Source: Vicinamibacterales bacterium
Lineage (GTDB): Bacteria > Acidobacteriota > Vicinamibacteria > Vicinamibacterales > 2-12-FULL-66-21
NCBI GenBank assembly: GCA_036496585.1
Contig: DASXLB010000050.1
Coordinates: 1-64,000, forward strand
DNA: 64,000 nucleotides
Direction: 5' to 3'
The position numbers and the translations under genes were made by a program. Positions 1 through 10,214 of this stretch are shown here, piece by piece; position 1 is the first letter of the stretch; every line of letters starts with the position of its first letter. Below the pieces are notes generated by a model. That model worked only from the letters and a program-made list of their open reading frames with translations. It had not been told where the DNA came from and made no database searches.

Positions 1-1306
1 TGCCGGCGCTGCGAATCGGACTGGCGGCGGTGCCGCGCGCGATCGCGGGCGACCCACCGGCCGGCGCGGCGCTTTCGCTGAAATGCGGCCGCACCCCGGA
101 GGCCCCGCGGTCCCAGTTCATCACGTGCGCCGGCGCGTTACCGCGCCTGAACGATCCGTCCGTCACGGTGGTCCACGCCGAGGCATAGCGGCTTCCGTAG
201 TGGCCGGCGTAGTACGACGGGCCGACGTTATAGAGGCCGAGCGAGGACACCGCGTGGTCGTTCCTGCCGAGCGGGCACCAGCTGACATAGCCGGGAGCCG
301 CGGCCCACGACACGTACGCGGGTCCCCAGTGCGTCGCCGGAATCCAGAACCACTGGCCGCCCGACACACCCCACCGTCCATAGTGATGCGTCGGATAGCC
401 AAAGGGATCTGCCGTGATCCACGTCCAGCCGTAGGCGGGATAGGAGGCCCAGGTGCCGTGGTAATAAGGATGCCAGTCCGTCGCCACGCGCGGGTACCAG
501 ACATAGCCGTACGTCTGCTGATACTGCCAGTCGCCGTACTGGTCGAACGTGGACGCGTATCCGCTCAGATCTGACGGGAGGTACTGCACCGACGCGCTCG
601 TCGACGGGTACACGACGGCGTCCTGCTGGTCGACCCAGTGATCGAAGTCGTCGGCGATGGCTGAGTTGTAGGCGTAGGTGTACGACGGCAGGAGCCCGGC
701 ACTCGCGTAGGCGCGCTCGCCGGCCCGGACGGCGGTCGCGCCCTGCTCGGTCGAGATCTCGCCGCCGCCGCTCGTCACCGCCAACTCGAGCTGCAGCGCC
801 GGACTCACGGCGTCAGGCGCCGCCGGCGCGCCGCGCAGCAGCGCGATGCGATATTCACCCGGCTGCGCGATGTGCGCCGAGCCGGCCGCCGAATCGACGC
901 GATAGCTGACCTGCGCCCCCGAGGTGCGCCGGATGTCGAGGCGCACGCGTCCGTCAGCGAGCCGCAGCAGATCGTCGGCGAGGAGATCGACCGCGGTGTT
1001 CGTATCGAGCACCAGCCGGGCGCCATCCGCATACTGCACTTCCACCCGACCGTTCGAGGTGCGGAGCCGGTCGCCGCTCAACAGCGGCATGTTCAGCGGC
1101 GAGATCTCGACACGCCCGTCCCGCTGCAGGGTCGCCTCACCATCGACTCGCGCGATGTAGGCGGGCGCGTCGAATTGTGTGGGGGGCCTGGCTGACGCGT
1201 CAGCCGATTGCGGTTCTCGAGCCAGACCGGGGCCGCTCGGCGCCAGCGTCGCCAGGGTAAGAGCGGCGACAGCCACTCGGATGTGGAGACGTGGAGATGT
1301 CCACAT
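1..1306 (-). CDS. Secreted FecR-like / DUF6600-type protein, C-terminus cut by window edge
   Basis: The minus-strand frame stays open from an ATG at 1306 to base 1, about 435 codons, so the 3' end lies outside the window. The N-terminus looks like a signal peptide (basic start, then a run such as VAVAALTLATLAP, cleavage near GLA/REP). Residues about 45-125 resemble a FecR domain (YIARVDGEATLQRDG, LLSGDRLRTSNGRVEV, LADGRVRLDI). Beyond residue about 215 it is rich in Tyr, Trp, Gly and Pro (YGYVWYPRVATDWHPYYHGTW, then YGRWGVSGGQWFWIP), the pattern of DUF6600 proteins of Acidobacteria and Proteobacteria. It is probably periplasmic or outer-membrane associated; molecular function is unknown. It is divergent from dnaK. 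Confidence 0.8.
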   Translation of the reverse strand, partial: MWTSPRLHIRVAVAALTLATLAPSGPGLAREPQSADASARPPTQFDAPAYIARVDGEATLQRDGRVEISPLNMPLLSGDRLRTSNGRVEVQYADGARLVLDTNTAVDLLADDLLRLADGRVRLDIRRTSGAQVSYRVDSAAGSAHIAQPGEYRIALLRGAPAAPDAVSPALQLELAVTSGGGEISTEQGATAVRAGERAYASAGLLPSYTYAYNSAIADDFDHWVDQQDAVVYPSTSASVQYLPSDLSGYASTFDQYGDWQYQQTYGYVWYPRVATDWHPYYHGTWASYPAYGWTWITADPFGYPTHHYGRWGVSGGQWFWIPATHWGPAYVSWAAAPGYVSWCPLGRNDHAVSSLGLYNVGPSYYAGHYGSRYASAWTTVTDGSFRRGNAPAHVMNWDRGASGVRPHFSESAAPAGGSPAIARGTAASPIRSAG

Positions 1307-1416
1307 TTTCCCATTTCCACACCTGCGCAGTTTTTGAAATTCCCGTTTGGGGCAGGGTGGCAATTGCCACTATAGCACTGACTTACGGGTTTCAGGCCTG
1401 CTCCGAATCGTCATAC

Positions 1417-1445
1417 TTGACATGGCTTAGCTCACATTTTATACT
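1417..1445 (+). promoter_or_regulatory. Sigma-70-type promoter of the dnaK operon
   Basis: TTGACA (1417-1422) and TATACT (1440-1445) are separated by exactly 17 bases, 41 bases upstream of the dnaK ATG. This is a near-consensus housekeeping promoter. A direct repeat GCTTAGC occurs at 1425-1431, inside the spacer, and again at 1460-1466, downstream of the -10. I saw neither a CIRCE element nor a full HAIR (CTTGAGT-N7-ACTCAAG) operator, although an HspR-like gene closes the operon. Confidence 0.75.
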
Positions 1446-1486
1446 TTGAGGGTTATAAAGCTTAGCGAAGGCGAGGACAATAGGAC

Positions 1487-3409
<1,923 letters not shown>

Positions 3410-3416
3410 CTCTAGA

Positions 3417-3500
3417 ATCGGGTGATCGGGTGATCGGGTGATCGGCGAACCGCCCCATCACCCGATCGGACAGATCACCCGATCACCGGATCACCCGATT
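3417..3500. repeat. Inverted pair of short tandem repeats (GGGTGATC unit)
   Basis: The left arm has three tandem copies of an 8-mer read as GGTGATCG. The right arm carries its reverse complement several times (ATCACCCG, GATCACCC, GATCACCGG). The two arms can fold into a long hairpin in the dnaK-dnaJ spacer. There is no U-tract, so it is not a classical terminator. A processing or stabilising role is possible but is inference. Confidence 0.8.
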
Positions 3501-3511
3501 ACGGTAACCCG

Positions 3512-4564
3512 ATGGACCTCTACGCCCTTCTCGGTCTGGCGCCCGGCGCGACGTCCGCGGACATCAAACGGGCGCACCGGCGACTTGCGCGCCGCTATCA
3601 CCCCGACATCAATCCGGGGGATCAGGCGGCCGAGCTGCTGTACCGGCGGATTCTCGAGGCGTATGAGACGCTCGTCGATCCGGAGCGGCGACGGCACTAC
3701 GACGCCGGCGCGCCAAAGGTCGACGCGGCGACGTCGCCGCTCGAGTTCAGCGGATTCGATTTCTCCGCCGCGGCGTACGGCGCGCAGGCGGCCACCTTCA
3801 GCGAACTGTTTGCAGACGTGCTGCATCCGCTCGCTCCGGGCGAGGGACGGCCGGAGAACGGCGCCGACCTGCACGCGACGCTCGTGCTCGCGTTCGAGGA
3901 ATCCATGCACGGCGGCGAGCGGCAGGTCGTCGTGACGCGCCAGGATGTCTGCCGCGCATGCCGCGGCGGCGGTGTCATCCGGACGCCGGAAGGACGTTGC
4001 GCGCCGTGCCACGGCACCGGCCACGTGCGCTGGGCGCGCGGGCACATGGTCTTCACGAAGGCTTGTGCCGCCTGCCATGGCAGCGGGCAGCAGCGCACGC
4101 TGCGCTGTGCCGCCTGCATCGGCTCGGGTCGGCAGGTTCGCACCGAGGCCGTCCCGGTCGCCGTGCCGCCCGGCATCGTCGAAGGCGCCCGGCTGCGCGT
4201 GCCCGAGATGGGGCATGCGGGGCGGCAGGGGGGACGTAACGGAGACCTCTACGTCAGCATCCAGGTCCAGCCGCATCCGGTGTTCCGACGGCAGGGTGAC
4301 GATCTCTGCATGACGCTGCCGATCGGCGTCCACGAAGCGGTACTCGGCGCGCGCGTCGAGGTGCCGTCACTGGAGGGGCCAGTGCGTCTGCGGGTGCCGC
4401 CGGGCACACAGGCCGGCCAGCGTTTCCGGTTGCGTGAACGGGGCGTGCCCGTGCCCTCCGGCCGCGGTGACATCATCGTCGAAATTCGCATCGTGCTGCC
4501 GGCGATCGTCGATGAGCGGGGAAAGGAACTGATGCGCGAGTTCGGGAAGCTGTATGGCCAGTAA
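3512..4564 (+). CDS. dnaJ: Co-chaperone DnaJ (Hsp40, type I)
   Basis: DnaJ stimulates DnaK ATPase activity and delivers substrates. The J domain occupies residues 1-70 with the HPD triad at 30-32 (RRYHPDINPG). A short Phe/Gly-containing linker (FSGFDFSAAAYG) replaces a long G/F region. Four zinc-finger repeats CxxCxGxG-like span about 147-207; the fourth reads CAACIGSG. C-terminal substrate-binding domains follow. At 350 residues it is slightly shorter than typical DnaJ (about 375), mainly because of the short G/F region. Its last 11 bases overlap the next gene, so the two are probably translationally coupled. Confidence 0.95.
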   Translation: MDLYALLGLAPGATSADIKRAHRRLARRYHPDINPGDQAAELLYRRILEAYETLVDPERRRHYDAGAPKVDAATSPLEFSGFDFSAAAYGAQAATFSELFADVLHPLAPGEGRPENGADLHATLVLAFEESMHGGERQVVVTRQDVCRACRGGGVIRTPEGRCAPCHGTGHVRWARGHMVFTKACAACHGSGQQRTLRCAACIGSGRQVRTEAVPVAVPPGIVEGARLRVPEMGHAGRQGGRNGDLYVSIQVQPHPVFRRQGDDLCMTLPIGVHEAVLGARVEVPSLEGPVRLRVPPGTQAGQRFRLRERGVPVPSGRGDIIVEIRIVLPAIVDERGKELMREFGKLYGQ

Positions 4565-5000
4565 GCGCGGCGGCAAGGCGTACTACATGATCAGCGCGGT
4601 GGCGCAGAAGTACAGCATCCACCCGCAGACGCTGCGGCTGTACGAGCGCGAAGGGCTGCTCAAGCCGTCGCGCACCGAAGGGAACACGCGACTGTACTCG
4701 GAAGACGACCTCGAGCAGCTCGAGACCATCCTGTCGCTGACGCGCGATCTGGGCGTCAATCTCGCGGGTGTCGAGATCATCCTCAACATGCGGCGCAAGA
4801 TGGAGCAGATGCAGGGAGAGGTCAACCAGTTCATGGAGTACGTGAAACACGAACTGGCGCGCGGCCTCGGCGACTGGGAGCAGCGCCTGAGTACGGCGCT
4901 GGTCAAGGCGTCGCCGGCGGAGCTCGTACGCGCGCATCAGCCGGTCGTCGACGCCGATCCGGCGCCGCCGGAAAAGATCACCGACGTCACGGCCAAATGA
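4554..5000 (+). CDS. hspR: HspR-like MerR-family transcriptional regulator
   Basis: A 148-residue protein with an N-terminal MerR winged helix (residues about 12-80: MISAVAQKYSIHPQTLRLYE, then GLLKPSRTEGNTRLYS) and a coiled-coil stretch (MRRKMEQMQGEVNQFMEYV). Position at the end of dnaK-dnaJ matches HspR, the repressor of dnaK operons in Actinobacteria and other phyla, which uses DnaK as a co-repressor. A feedback role here is inferred from context. No canonical HspR operator is visible upstream of dnaK. The ATG lies inside the end of dnaJ. Confidence 0.85.
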   Translation: MASKRGGKAYYMISAVAQKYSIHPQTLRLYEREGLLKPSRTEGNTRLYSEDDLEQLETILSLTRDLGVNLAGVEIILNMRRKMEQMQGEVNQFMEYVKHELARGLGDWEQRLSTALVKASPAELVRAHQPVVDADPAPPEKITDVTAK

Positions 5001-5054
5001 CGAATGACGAAACGCTGAATGGTGTAAGATTCTGTCGGCCTTCGTCATCCGTCA
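4998..5054. repeat. Inverted repeat after hspR (TGACGAA tandem units)
   Basis: Two tandem TGACGAA units at 4998-5011 begin in the hspR stop codon. They pair with 13 of 14 bases at 5041-5054 (TTCGTCATCCGTCA). The loop is about 29 bases and no U-run follows. This is the same design as the elements at 3417, 18711 and 52805: a short unit repeated in tandem with a facing inverted copy. Confidence 0.75.
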
Positions 5055-5066
5055 TCCCTCATCGAC

Positions 5067-5909
5067 ATGTGCGAGCGTTGCGACGACACCGGGTGGAAAT
5101 CGGTTACCGACGACGGTGTCCGGCGCGTCGTCCGCTGTGACTGCTGGCGCGAAGGGCAGACGGCGCGTCTGCTCGAGGACGCGCGCATTCCGCCGCGTTA
5201 CCGCGACTGCGATCTCTCGACGTTCGTCACCTATCCCAACGAGCGTCTGCTGGCGGCGGTTCGCCGCGCCCAGGCGTTCGCCGAGCACTTTCCCGCCGGC
5301 GACTACGCGCAGAAAGGCCTCTGTCTCATCGGTCCGCCCGGCATCGGCAAGACACACATCGCCGTCGCCGTGCTGCGGCGCGTCATCCTGACGCGCGGGG
5401 CGCGCGGCCTGTTCTACGACACGCGCGATCTGCTTCGACTGATCCGCAGCACCTACAATCCGCTCGTCCGCACCGCCGAAATGGACATCCTGCGGCCGGT
5501 GATGGAGGCGGACCTCCTGGTGCTCGACGATCTCGGATCGGAGAAGACCTCAGAGTGGGTGGAAGAGACGATGAACCTGATCGTCAACACCCGCTACAAC
5601 GAGCGCCGGCACACGATCTTCACGTCGAACTACGACGACACGCCCGACGACGAGGACCCCAACTGCCTGAAGGCACGCATCGGATTCCGCATCCACTCGC
5701 GGCTGCACGAGATGTGCGAGTTCCTCGAGTTCGACGGCGCGGATTTCCGCCTGGGTCCGTCGACGCCGACCGGCGACGATCTGCTCACGCTCTGGAAGGC
5801 GCGGCCCACCCGCCGCACGACGCTGCCGACGCGCGCCAAAGGCCCCGTCCGGGCCCAGCTCAAGCCGGGGAAAGAGCTAGGCTGGAGTGGTGGCAAGCAC
5901 GGGACGTAA
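5067..5909 (+). CDS. DnaC/IstB-like AAA+ ATPase (helicase-loader type)
   Basis: A 280-residue protein with an N-terminal zinc-binding CERCDDTGW...RCDCW segment (residues 2-28), as in DnaC/DnaI-like loaders, and an AAA+ core: Walker A GPPGIGKTH near 89-97 and Walker B LLVLDDLGSEK near 150-160. Replicative helicase loading or a related DNA-remodelling task is likely. IstB-type transposition proteins share the fold, but there is no transposase gene nearby, so a chromosomal role is preferred. The last residues (KPGKELGWSGGKHGT) run up to a 111-bp tandem repeat that starts directly after the stop codon. Confidence 0.85.
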   Translation: MCERCDDTGWKSVTDDGVRRVVRCDCWREGQTARLLEDARIPPRYRDCDLSTFVTYPNERLLAAVRRAQAFAEHFPAGDYAQKGLCLIGPPGIGKTHIAVAVLRRVILTRGARGLFYDTRDLLRLIRSTYNPLVRTAEMDILRPVMEADLLVLDDLGSEKTSEWVEETMNLIVNTRYNERRHTIFTSNYDDTPDDEDPNCLKARIGFRIHSRLHEMCEFLEFDGADFRLGPSTPTGDDLLTLWKARPTRRTTLPTRAKGPVRAQLKPGKELGWSGGKHGT

Positions 5910-6131
5910 TTTGATCCGAGGGGCGTCGCCCCTCGGACTCCCCTACACGCGATCTCGCTCGCCGCTTCGCCGGCTCGCTCCGTTCGCGTGGCTCGCGCGC
6001 CCTGCGCGCTCGCGCTGCCGTTTGATCCGAGGGGCGTCGCCTCTCGGACTCCCCTACACGCGATCTCGCTCGCCGCTTGGCCGGCTCGCTCCGTTCGCGT
6101 GGCTCGCGCGCCCTGCGCGCTCGCGCCGCTG
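5910..6131. repeat. Two tandem copies of a 111-bp palindrome-bearing repeat
   Basis: Copy 1 is 5910-6020 and copy 2 is 6021-6131; they differ at only a few bases. Each starts TTTGATCCGAGG and carries a hairpin CCGAGGGGC-N3-GCCCCTCGG (5916-5936 in copy 1, with one mismatch in copy 2). A third, diverged copy lies inverted at 46604-46690 upstream of plsX. This indicates a dispersed REP-like family. The copies separate the DnaC-like gene from hemW. Confidence 0.9.
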
Positions 6132-6154
6132 TACTCGTCACGATCGCTTCTGAC

Positions 6155-7342
6155 ATGGGTTCCAGGCCGCCGCACGACGACTCCGAGCCACGGCAACCGC
6201 TCGGCGTCTACGTTCACATTCCGTTCTGTTCGGCGATCTGCAACTACTGCAATTTCAATCGCGGGCTCTACGACGAAGCGCTGAAGACGCGCTATGTCGA
6301 CGCGCTCGTCCGCGACGTCGCGGCGGCGTGGTCCGGTGACCCGCGCCTCGCGCCGTCCGCGTCGCCCCGCGCCGACACCATCTATTTCGGCGGCGGCACA
6401 CCGTCGCTGCTCGATCCCGCGGACATCGCGCGCATCATCGCCGCCGTTCGGGATCGGTTCGACGTGGCGGCCGACAGCGAGATCACCCTCGAGACCAATC
6501 CCGAGACCGTCGATCAGCGGGCGCTGGAACGTTTCCGCCAGGCCGGTGTCAATCGACTGAGCTTCGGCGTCCAGTCGTTTCAGGACACCGAGCTGCGGCG
6601 CCTGGGCCGGATCCATACGGCGGATCGCGCCCGCGGGGCGGTGCGTGCCGCTCGGGCGGCAGGCTTCGACAACGTCAGCCTGGACTTGATGATGTGGCTG
6701 CCGGGGCAGAGTGTCGCCGACTGGCTGGCCAACGTCGACGCGCTGATCGCCGAGGCGCCCGACCATGCCTCGCTGTATCTCCTCGAGCTCTACCCGAACG
6801 CGCCCCTGAAAGACGAGATGGCGCGCGGCGGCTGGTCGCTGGCCCCCGATGACGACGCGGCCGAGATGTATCTGCGGGCGATGGAGCGTCTCGAGGCGGC
6901 AGGACTCGTGCAATACGAGATCTCGAACGTCGCTCGCCCGCGGCGCCAGTCGAGACACAATCTCAAGTACTGGACCGACGGCGAATGGCTGGCCTTCGGC
7001 TGCGGCGCGCACGCGACGATCGGCGGCGTCCGATCGCGGAACGTCGCTGGGACAGGAGACTACATCGATCGGATCACGAACGGCGTCAGTCCGGTGAGCG
7101 AGCGGCGTGTGATGACGCCGAGCGAGCGTCTGGAAGACGCGCTGTTCATGGGCCTGCGGTTGAATGAAGGAATCGACGTCGCGGCGGTAGGGCGCCGTTA
7201 CGGGGTCGATGTCTTCGCGCGGTTCGGGCAGGCGCTGCGCCCATTCATGGACGCCGGATGGCTGCTGCGCGAGGGCGACGGGCTGCGCCTGACTCGGGAT
7301 GGAATGCTGATGGCCAACGAAGTGATGGCTGTTTTCGTGTGA
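6155..7342 (+). CDS. hemW: HemW-like radical SAM protein (heme chaperone / CPDH-like)
   Basis: A 395-residue radical SAM enzyme. The start at 6155 places the family hallmark VYVHIPFC near residue 18, followed by the cluster motif CSAICNYC (Cys25, Cys29, Cys32). GGGTPSLL and LETNPETV follow, as in the HemW/HemN group. The cluster motif CxxxCxxC without the extra HemN-specific cysteine favours HemW, a heme-binding chaperone, over the oxygen-independent coproporphyrinogen dehydrogenase. A longer in-frame extension to 6077 would lie inside the repeat and is not preferred. Confidence 0.9.
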   Translation: MGSRPPHDDSEPRQPLGVYVHIPFCSAICNYCNFNRGLYDEALKTRYVDALVRDVAAAWSGDPRLAPSASPRADTIYFGGGTPSLLDPADIARIIAAVRDRFDVAADSEITLETNPETVDQRALERFRQAGVNRLSFGVQSFQDTELRRLGRIHTADRARGAVRAARAAGFDNVSLDLMMWLPGQSVADWLANVDALIAEAPDHASLYLLELYPNAPLKDEMARGGWSLAPDDDAAEMYLRAMERLEAAGLVQYEISNVARPRRQSRHNLKYWTDGEWLAFGCGAHATIGGVRSRNVAGTGDYIDRITNGVSPVSERRVMTPSERLEDALFMGLRLNEGIDVAAVGRRYGVDVFARFGQALRPFMDAGWLLREGDGLRLTRDGMLMANEVMAVFV

Positions 7343-7380
7343 TAGAGTGTCGGTTCCTTTCGCCCAAGGAGGAGATTGGG

Positions 7381-7911
7381 ATGCGTTCTTTCGTGACATC
7401 GACTTTCGCGCTCGCGCTGGCCCTGGTGCCCGCCGTAGCCTTCGCACAGGCGACGCCGCCGCCGGCCCAACAGCCGCCCGCCGGTCAGCCACCCGCGGCT
7501 GCTCAGCCCGCGGCTGCTCAGCCCGCGACCCCCGCTGCGCCGAAACTTTCGTTCTCTACTCCCGCCGGTATGCTCCTCGTGCAGGTGAAGCCCGATCAGG
7601 CTGCCGCGTTCGAAGAGATGATCGGCAAGATCAAGACAGGCGTGGCGGCGTCTACTGATCCGTCGGTCAAGGCGCAGGCTGGAAGCTGGAAGGTCTACAA
7701 GGCTGCTGAGCCCGCGGCCGGCGGCAACATCATGTATGTCGTCCTCATCGATCCGGCCACGGCCAATACCGAATACCAGTTCTTCGAGGTGATTCAGAAG
7801 ACGCTGACCGACGAGCAGAAGCGCGATCCGGCCACCGCGGAGATGTACAAGAAGTACGCCGCGGCGATCGCCGGCATGAACAAGCTGAACGTCACGCCGA
7901 TCGGGCAGTAG
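7381..7911 (+). CDS. Small secreted protein with Ala/Pro/Gln linker, family unknown
   Basis: A strong ribosome site (AAGGAGGAGA) precedes the ATG at 7381. The 176-residue product has a clear signal peptide (FALALALVPAVAFA/QA), a 30-residue Pro/Ala/Gln linker and a folded part starting GMLLVQVKPDQAAAFEEMI. That part resembles small alpha/beta domains of unknown function. It is homologous to the next gene: both have V-KPD near the start, a W...K...G.GNI/LVY core and end near N-x-x-P. Probably periplasmic or extracellular. Confidence 0.75.
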   Translation: MRSFVTSTFALALALVPAVAFAQATPPPAQQPPAGQPPAAAQPAAAQPATPAAPKLSFSTPAGMLLVQVKPDQAAAFEEMIGKIKTGVAASTDPSVKAQAGSWKVYKAAEPAAGGNIMYVVLIDPATANTEYQFFEVIQKTLTDEQKRDPATAEMYKKYAAAIAGMNKLNVTPIGQ

Positions 7912-7937
7912 ACGCCGGCTGTTCGCAGCCGGCACAT

Positions 7938-8498
7938 GTGTCTGCCGTGAAGGTTCTGACGATCGTATTTGGAGTGGCCGCGGCAGCGATGCCTGCCGCG
8001 GCGCTCGCCCAGGCCCAGACTCCCGCGGCACCGGCCGCCCAAACTCCCGTCGCGCCAGTTAGTCCGCCGGCCGTCCAGGCGCCAGGCACCCCGCCGCCTC
8101 CCGCCGTACCTGCCTCGCGCAAGTTCACGTCCGACGGCGGCATGATCTTCAACGTGATCAAGCCCGACAAGGGGCCTGATTTCGAAGCGGTGATGGCGAA
8201 GGTCAAAGAGGCGCTCAACAAGAGCGACAACCCGAAGCGCAAGCAGATGGCCCTCAGCTGGCGTGTGCTGAAGGGGGTCGAGGCCGGCCCGGGCGGCAAT
8301 CTCGTCTACATTTTCTGGCTCGATCCGCCGGTGAAGGACGAGGACTATTCGATCACCAGCATTCTCGCCGACGGGTTCCCCAACGAAGCGCAGGATCTGT
8401 GGGCGAAGTTTACCGCCTGTTTTGCCAGCGGCCAGACGATGTTGAATCTCGCGCAGGTGCTCAACATGTCCCCCAACGCGGCCGTCGTGGCGAAGTAG
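7938..8498 (+). CDS. Secreted paralog of the preceding protein
   Basis: 186 residues. The signal peptide (KVLTIVFGVAAAAMPAAALA) is followed by a Pro/Ala linker and a domain with FNVIKPDKGPDFEAVM, SWRVLKGVE and GNLVYIFWLDPP. These match IKTG/SWKVYKAAE/GNIMYVVLIDPA of the gene just upstream, so the pair comes from a tandem duplication. The start is GTG, at 7938 or possibly 7947; neither has a good ribosome site, so translation may be coupled to the upstream gene. Function unknown. Confidence 0.7.
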   Translation: MSAVKVLTIVFGVAAAAMPAAALAQAQTPAAPAAQTPVAPVSPPAVQAPGTPPPPAVPASRKFTSDGGMIFNVIKPDKGPDFEAVMAKVKEALNKSDNPKRKQMALSWRVLKGVEAGPGGNLVYIFWLDPPVKDEDYSITSILADGFPNEAQDLWAKFTACFASGQTMLNLAQVLNMSPNAAVVAK

Positions 8499-8528
8499 CG
8501 AAGTCGCGACCGATTCCCCGGTCCCTCC

Positions 8529-9017
8529 TCAGAATTTCAGATTGAGACCGGCGTAGAACCGCTGCACGGGCGTGTGGCGCGGTGTCCCGTGCAGGTTGAA
8601 GACGCGATAGTCGAGGCGCAGCCGCAGCGGGCCGGCGAGGTTCATCTTGGCGCCGCCGCCGATGTTGCTGCCGAAGTTCGTTTCGATGGCATTGGGCTGC
8701 GTCGAGAGCGACTCGCGGTAGACGCCGCCGCCGAGCGTGCCGTAGAACTGGAAGCCGGCGATCGGGATCGGCGTCTGCAGCAGGCCGTTGAACATGAAGG
8801 TGCGCAGCGAGGGACCGCCGAATTCGACGTCTTCGCTGGTGTCGGCGTATTCCGCTTCGAACCCGATGATGACCAGCCCAGCGCCGATCGCGAACCCCTT
8901 CACGGGCCGATTCACGGGCGTCGGGTTGATGCCGAGAAAACCCGTGAGATCGGCGTAGGCCGGCACGGCGAAGGCAAGAAGACAGAAGAGAGAGAACGGC
9001 AGACAGATGCGGCGCAT
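8529..9017 (-). CDS. Small outer-membrane beta-barrel-like protein
   Basis: 162 residues on the minus strand, convergent with the upstream pair and divergent from the acyl-CoA dehydrogenase. The signal peptide is [17 protein letters not shown]. Alternating hydrophobic strands ([40 protein letters not shown]) end in LNLKF with a terminal Phe. This matches an 8-stranded OmpW/OmpA-like barrel and the terminal-Phe signal recognised by BamA. The start at 9017 is the first Met before the signal peptide. The specific function is unknown. Confidence 0.8.
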   Translation of the reverse strand: MRRICLPFSLFCLLAFAVPAYADLTGFLGINPTPVNRPVKGFAIGAGLVIIGFEAEYADTSEDVEFGGPSLRTFMFNGLLQTPIPIAGFQFYGTLGGGVYRESLSTQPNAIETNFGSNIGGGAKMNLAGPLRLRLDYRVFNLHGTPRHTPVQRFYAGLNLKF

Positions 9018-9071
9018 GGGGATGATCGTAACCCAACCTCCACGGCCCGACCTCCTCGCTATAATCACCAC

Positions 9072-10214
9072 ATGGACTTCCGCCCATCGGAGGAACAGGA
9101 GCTCCTGCGCAAGAGCGTGCGGGAGTTCGCCGAGGCGGAGATCCGGCCCCACGTCATGGAGTGGGACGAAGCGCAGCGCTTTCCGATCGACCTCCTGCCG
9201 AAGCTGGCTGCCCTCGGGCTGATGGGCATTCAGTTCGACGACCGCTACGGCGGCGCCGGCATGTCGGCGCTCGACTACTGCATCTGCATCGAAGAGCTGG
9301 CGCGCGTCTGCCCGGCGATCGCGCTGTCGGTGGCCGCGCACAACGGTCTGTGCTCGTCCCACATCAACATGTTCGGCAGCGAGGCGCAGAAGGCCCAGTA
9401 CCTGCCTCGGCTCGTCACCGGGGAAGTCCTGGGCGCGTGGGGGCTGACCGAGGCAGCAGCCGGCAGCGATGCGGCGGGCATGCAGACCCGCGCCGAGCGC
9501 GACGGCGACAGCTGGGTGATCGACGGGTCGAAGCACTTCATCACGCACGGCAGCATCGGCGGTGTGATGGTCGTGATGGCGGTGACCGATCGGACGAAGG
9601 GCAGCCGCGGCATCTCCGCGTTCGTGGTCGAGCGAGGTACGCCGGGCATGACGCCGGGCAAGAAAGAGAACAAGCTCGGCATGCGGGCGAGCGACACCAG
9701 CGAAGTCGTGTTCACGGAATGCCGGGTACCGGCCTCGCAGATGCTCGGCGCCGAAGGGCAGGGTTTCATCAACACGCTGCAGGTGCTCGACGCCGGCCGT
9801 ATCGGCATCGCCGCGCTCTCGGTTGGGCTCGCACAGGGGGCGTACGAAGCGGCGCGCCGCTACGCCAAGCAGCGCCGGCAGTTCGGGCAGCCGATTGCCG
9901 CGTTCCAGGCCATCCAGTGGAAGCTGGCCGACGCGGCGACGACGATCGAGGCGGGACGTCTGCTCACCTATCGCGCCGCTTACCTGAAGGATCTCGGACG
10001 GCGGATGACGCGCGAATCGGCGATGGCCAAGCTGTATGCGAGCGAGGTCGCCGTCCGCGTCGCCGACGACTGCGTGCAGATCCACGGCGGCTACGGTTTC
10101 GTCAAGGACTACCCGGCCGAAAAATACTTCCGCGACGTGAAGCTGCTCACCATCGGCGAGGGCACGAGCGAGATCCAGCGGCTGGTGATCGCCCGGCAAC
10201 TGCTCGCCCAGTGA
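9072..10214 (+). CDS. Acyl-CoA dehydrogenase (short-chain type)
   Basis: FAD enzyme that oxidises acyl-CoA to 2-enoyl-CoA and passes electrons to ETF, whose genes are at 51109-54924. 380 residues is the standard length. N-terminal helices are followed by the FAD-contact region [11 protein letters not shown] near 134-144, KHFITHGS, and the C-terminal [18 protein letters not shown]. The stretch [10 protein letters not shown] carries the catalytic Glu position of short/medium-chain enzymes. Its stop overlaps the next gene's GTG (GTGA), and the MeaB-epimerase neighbour suggests branched-chain or odd-chain acyl-CoA catabolism. Confidence 0.93.
   Translation: MDFRPSEEQELLRKSVREFAEAEIRPHVMEWDEAQRFPIDLLPKLAALGLMGIQFDDRYGGAGMSALDYCICIEELARVCPAIALSVAAHNGLCSSHINMFGSEAQKAQYLPRLVTGEVLGAWGLTEAAAGSDAAGMQTRAERDGDSWVIDGSKHFITHGSIGGVMVVMAVTDRTKGSRGISAFVVERGTPGMTPGKKENKLGMRASDTSEVVFTECRVPASQMLGAEGQGFINTLQVLDAGRIGIAALSVGLAQGAYEAARRYAKQRRQFGQPIAAFQAIQWKLADAATTIEAGRLLTYRAAYLKDLGRRMTRESAMAKLYASEVAVRVADDCVQIHGGYGFVKDYPAEKYFRDVKLLTIGEGTSEIQRLVIARQLLAQ

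Noticed and set aside
3410-3511. Rho-independent terminator after dnaK
   Set aside because: The arms can pair but no U-run follows and dnaJ is clearly co-operonic; treated as a short inverted repeat element.
5067-5909. IstB-type transposition helper and insertion sequence
   Set aside because: No transposase (IstA) gene or terminal inverted repeats; the N-terminal zinc motif fits a DnaC-like loader.
6077-6154. N-terminal extension of HemW
   Set aside because: It would be encoded by the 111-bp repeat; the HemW-typical start lies at 6155.
5630-7492. Minus-strand frame of 620 codons opposite the DnaC-like gene, the tandem repeat and hemW
   Set aside because: It runs across two well-supported genes and a repeat, and its repeated SNGSASAQGARATRTERAG-like segment is just the translated 111-bp repeat.
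9161-10210. N-terminal extension of the MeaB fusion over the acyl-CoA dehydrogenase gene
   Set aside because: Same frame is open but the sequence is Arg-rich shadow; the MeaB start GTG at 10211 overlaps the dehydrogenase stop.
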